Positions 16,480-17,812 of a stretch of 17,812 nt of DNA are shown one piece after another; position 1 is the stretch's first letter; the number at the start of each line of letters is the position of its first letter. The DNA is taken from the NCBI GenBank assembly GCA_902803255.1, contig CADCPG010000117.1, positions 1 to 17,812 of the forward strand, read 5' to 3'. This DNA comes from an uncultured Ruminococcus sp. GTDB taxonomy: Bacteria; Bacillota; Clostridia; Oscillospirales; CAG-272. The position numbers and the translations under genes were made by a program. Below the pieces are notes generated by a model, which was not told the origin of the DNA, searched no databases, and saw nothing but the letters and a program-made list of their open reading frames with translations.

Positions 16480-16508
16480 TTGACATTATCCCGACTCTGT
16501 GGTATAAT
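16480..16508 (+). promoter_or_regulatory. Perfect consensus SigA-type promoter for the Crp/Fnr gene
   Basis: TTGACA (16480-16485) and TATAAT (16503-16508) match the vegetative-sigma consensus at all twelve positions, with an optimal 17-nt spacer. Transcription should start near 16515. The gene start at 16591 leaves a leader of about 75 nt. Such a strong promoter suggests that repression is the control point. Confidence 0.88.
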
Positions 16509-16511
16509 ATG

Positions 16512-16527
16512 TGTCTCATATGAGACA
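16512..16527. promoter_or_regulatory. 16-bp perfect palindrome over the expected transcription start (likely operator)
   Basis: TGTCTCATATGAGACA is its own reverse complement. It begins 4 nt after the -10 box and covers the expected start site, a position where a bound dimer would block initiation. Spacing and symmetry fit a Crp/Fnr-type dimer (half-site TGTCTCAT), and the next gene encodes such a protein, so autoregulation is the simplest reading. It also lies 84 bp beyond the -35 box of the leftward promoter. Confidence 0.7.
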
Positions 16528-16590
16528 ATACACGGGGCTGTCGCTTCAATGTCGGCAGATCAACGGAGAAAGGACCGGCGGAGCGGCAAA

Positions 16591-17289
16591 ATGACGAGAA
16601 TCAAAAAGGAAGAAACCGAAGCTTTCGAGCTCTGCTCCGTTTTTTCCGGCTGCAGGCCAGGCTTCGCGGCGTCGCTCCTCGATCCGGAAGCGGTGCGGAC
16701 CGCAAGGCCGGGAGAGCTGATCCTCCGCTGTGGCGGACAGGCGGACGAACGGAGGTGCCTGATACTTCTGTCGGGGAGCGCCGTGGTACGGCCGTCGGAC
16801 TCGCAGAAAGGTCTTATCATGCGCCTCGCCGGCCCCGGAGACATCCTCGGCCTCGCCTCGCTCTTCTCTGCCGGCGGCGCCGGAACCGACGTCTTCGCGG
16901 CGGGAGAGCGGACTGCAAAGTTCATAGCTTTCGGCCGCGACGAACTCATGACGGCGGTATCGTCCGACATCACCCGGCATATGGGTGAGAACATTATCCG
17001 GATCCTCTCGGAGAAGGTATCCTTTCTCAGCGGCAGGATCGCGGAGGTGACCGGCGGCAGCGCCCTTCAGAAATTCTGCTGCTATCTGCGCTCATCCGCG
17101 TCACCCGACGGACGCGTGAACATCGGTATGTCCATGACATCGCTCGCCTCCGCCCTCGATATCGGACGGGCGTCGCTCTACCGGTGCGTCGACACTCTCG
17201 TCGCAGACGGCGTCATCGAACGCCGCGACGGAGGTTTCTCGATCGCAAGACCAGAATATATTAATAAAATCATATACGGCGCGGACTGA
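16591..17289 (+). CDS. Crp/Fnr-family transcriptional regulator
   Basis: A 232-residue regulator: an N-terminal cyclic-nucleotide-binding-like beta barrel (about 15-115), a long dimerisation helix (about 125-155) and a C-terminal winged helix-turn-helix (180-222; recognition helix around GRASLYRCVDTLVADGVI). The effector loop GPGDILGLASLF is followed by AGGAGTDVFA and lacks the Arg-Ser pair that binds cAMP in CRP. The FNR-type N-terminal four-cysteine cluster is also absent (C15, C21, C47 and C56 are not so spaced). The ligand is therefore unknown. I choose the ATG at 16591, with GGAG 7 nt upstream, rather than 16549, which has no ribosome site and would add 14 charged residues. A substrate-binding lipoprotein gene follows after 53 bp. 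Confidence 0.88.
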   Translation: MTRIKKEETEAFELCSVFSGCRPGFAASLLDPEAVRTARPGELILRCGGQADERRCLILLSGSAVVRPSDSQKGLIMRLAGPGDILGLASLFSAGGAGTDVFAAGERTAKFIAFGRDELMTAVSSDITRHMGENIIRILSEKVSFLSGRIAEVTGGSALQKFCCYLRSSASPDGRVNIGMSMTSLASALDIGRASLYRCVDTLVADGVIERRDGGFSIARPEYINKIIYGAD

Positions 17290-17302
17290 GAAGTACCGCG
17301 CC

Positions 17303-17323
17303 CGCGGGGCCGCTTTCCCCGCG
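17303..17323 (+). other. GC hairpin between the regulator and the lipoprotein gene
   Basis: CGCGGGG (17303-17309) pairs with CCCCGCG (17317-17323) around a 7-nt loop. It ends just before the purine-rich ribosome site (AGGAAAGGAAG) of the lipoprotein gene and has no U run, so it is more likely to affect expression or stability of the downstream gene than to terminate. Confidence 0.45.
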
Positions 17324-17342
17324 CAGGAAAGGAAGAAAGACA

Positions 17343-17812
17343 ATGACTGCAAAAGCAAAACTCACAAGCGTGCTGCTCGCCGCGGCGCTCATTCTCATCG
17401 CTCTTACGGGCGTTTTCAGCGGATGCACGGCCGGAACCGGCTCCGGGACGGACACCGCCTCAGGCACGACCGCCGAAACTCCCGTGACCGAAGCACCCGA
17501 CACCTACGCCGCGAAGGTCGCCGTGCTCAACGGAACGACCGGATTCGGCATCGCTCCGATGTACACCGAGTTCAAGGCCGGCAAAGTGCCGTCCGTCGCG
17601 TCGATCGACTTCTACGCCGATGCCACGATCGTCTCCCCGCTCGTGATCAAGGGCGACGTCGACATCGCCGCCGTACCGACCAACCTCGCGTCGGTGCTCT
17701 ACGCCAAGACCGAAGGCAAGGTCAGAGTAATAGCCGTCAACACTCTCGGCGTACTCTACCTCATCGAAAACGGCAACACCGTATCTTCTCTCGCCGATCT
17801 CGCCGGCAAGAC
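17343..17812 (+). CDS. ABC-transporter substrate-binding lipoprotein, NitT/TauT type (partial)
   Basis: The first 156 codons of a gene that runs off the window. A lipoprotein signal peptide (positive MTAKAK, then a hydrophobic core to about residue 23) ends in the lipobox FSGC with lipidated C28; the Phe at -3 is a mild departure from Leu. A Thr/Ser/Gly-rich linker (29-50) leads to the binding domain, with GTTGFGIAPMYTEF and GDVDIAAVPTNLASVLYA resembling the NMT1/TauA/SsuA group, whose members bind nitrate, sulfonates, thiamine precursors or related small molecules. The ligand cannot be told. AGGAAAGGAAG precedes the ATG. Permease and ATPase genes are expected just past the right edge. Its place directly after the Crp/Fnr gene suggests that regulator controls it. 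Confidence 0.82.
   Translation, partial: MTAKAKLTSVLLAAALILIALTGVFSGCTAGTGSGTDTASGTTAETPVTEAPDTYAAKVAVLNGTTGFGIAPMYTEFKAGKVPSVASIDFYADATIVSPLVIKGDVDIAAVPTNLASVLYAKTEGKVRVIAVNTLGVLYLIENGNTVSSLADLAGK

Noticed and set aside
16378..16590. Longer N terminus for the Crp/Fnr gene (ATG at 16378 or 16549)
   Set aside because: The 16378 start would put the consensus promoter and operator inside the gene. The 16549 start has no ribosome site. The ATG at 16591 has GGAG at good spacing and gives the usual family length.

Overview
The window reads as a chromosomal segment of a fairly GC-rich anaerobic member of the Bacillota, probably class Clostridia. The basis is gene content: the rnhB-yraN pair, a trigger factor-clpP-clpX-radA block, a SigA-type promoter with perfect consensus boxes, and a lipoprotein of the clostridial type. 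Counted lines inside guaB are about 62% G+C. The placement is an inference from gene content and style; no 16S gene is present. Coding density is very high. I see no tRNA, rRNA, CRISPR array, transposase or phage gene.

Left block (1-7914, + strand): the tail of ribonuclease HII, a YraN-family protein, threonine synthase, a calcineurin-like phosphoesterase, then the protein folding and quality-control set tig, clpP and clpX, followed by the recombination ATPase radA. A 6.5-copy GACT repeat overlaps the clpX stop codon. A long hairpin at 8003-8044 with A and T tracts on either side ends this block and also the block that converges on it.

Middle block (8055-16366, - strand, transcribed right to left): eight genes with gaps of only 12-74 bp, apparently one long operon or a few overlapping ones. 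In transcription order they are a sugar nucleotidyltransferase, an N-acetylhexosamine 1-kinase-like enzyme (NahK/LnpB type), UDP-glucose/UDP-HexNAc 4-epimerase (galE), aldose 1-epimerase (galM), glucose-6-phosphate isomerase (pgi), a small P-loop protein of unknown function, IMP dehydrogenase (guaB) and a HAD-IB phosphatase. The first three resemble the Bifidobacterium lnp salvage pathway for GalNAc/GlcNAc/galactose, with a nucleotidyltransferase where that pathway has a GalT-type uridylyltransferase. The GalE has a small gatekeeper residue (Ser299), as expected if it handles N-acetylated sugars. The IMP dehydrogenase is not the common bacterial form; it closely resembles, from memory, the enzyme of the protozoan parasite Tritrichomonas foetus.

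Right block (16480-17812, + strand): a divergent Crp/Fnr-family regulator driven by a perfect TTGACA-N17-TATAAT promoter, with a perfect 16-bp palindrome over the expected transcription start (likely its own operator). It is followed by the start of a NitT/TauT-type ABC-transporter substrate-binding lipoprotein that runs off the window.
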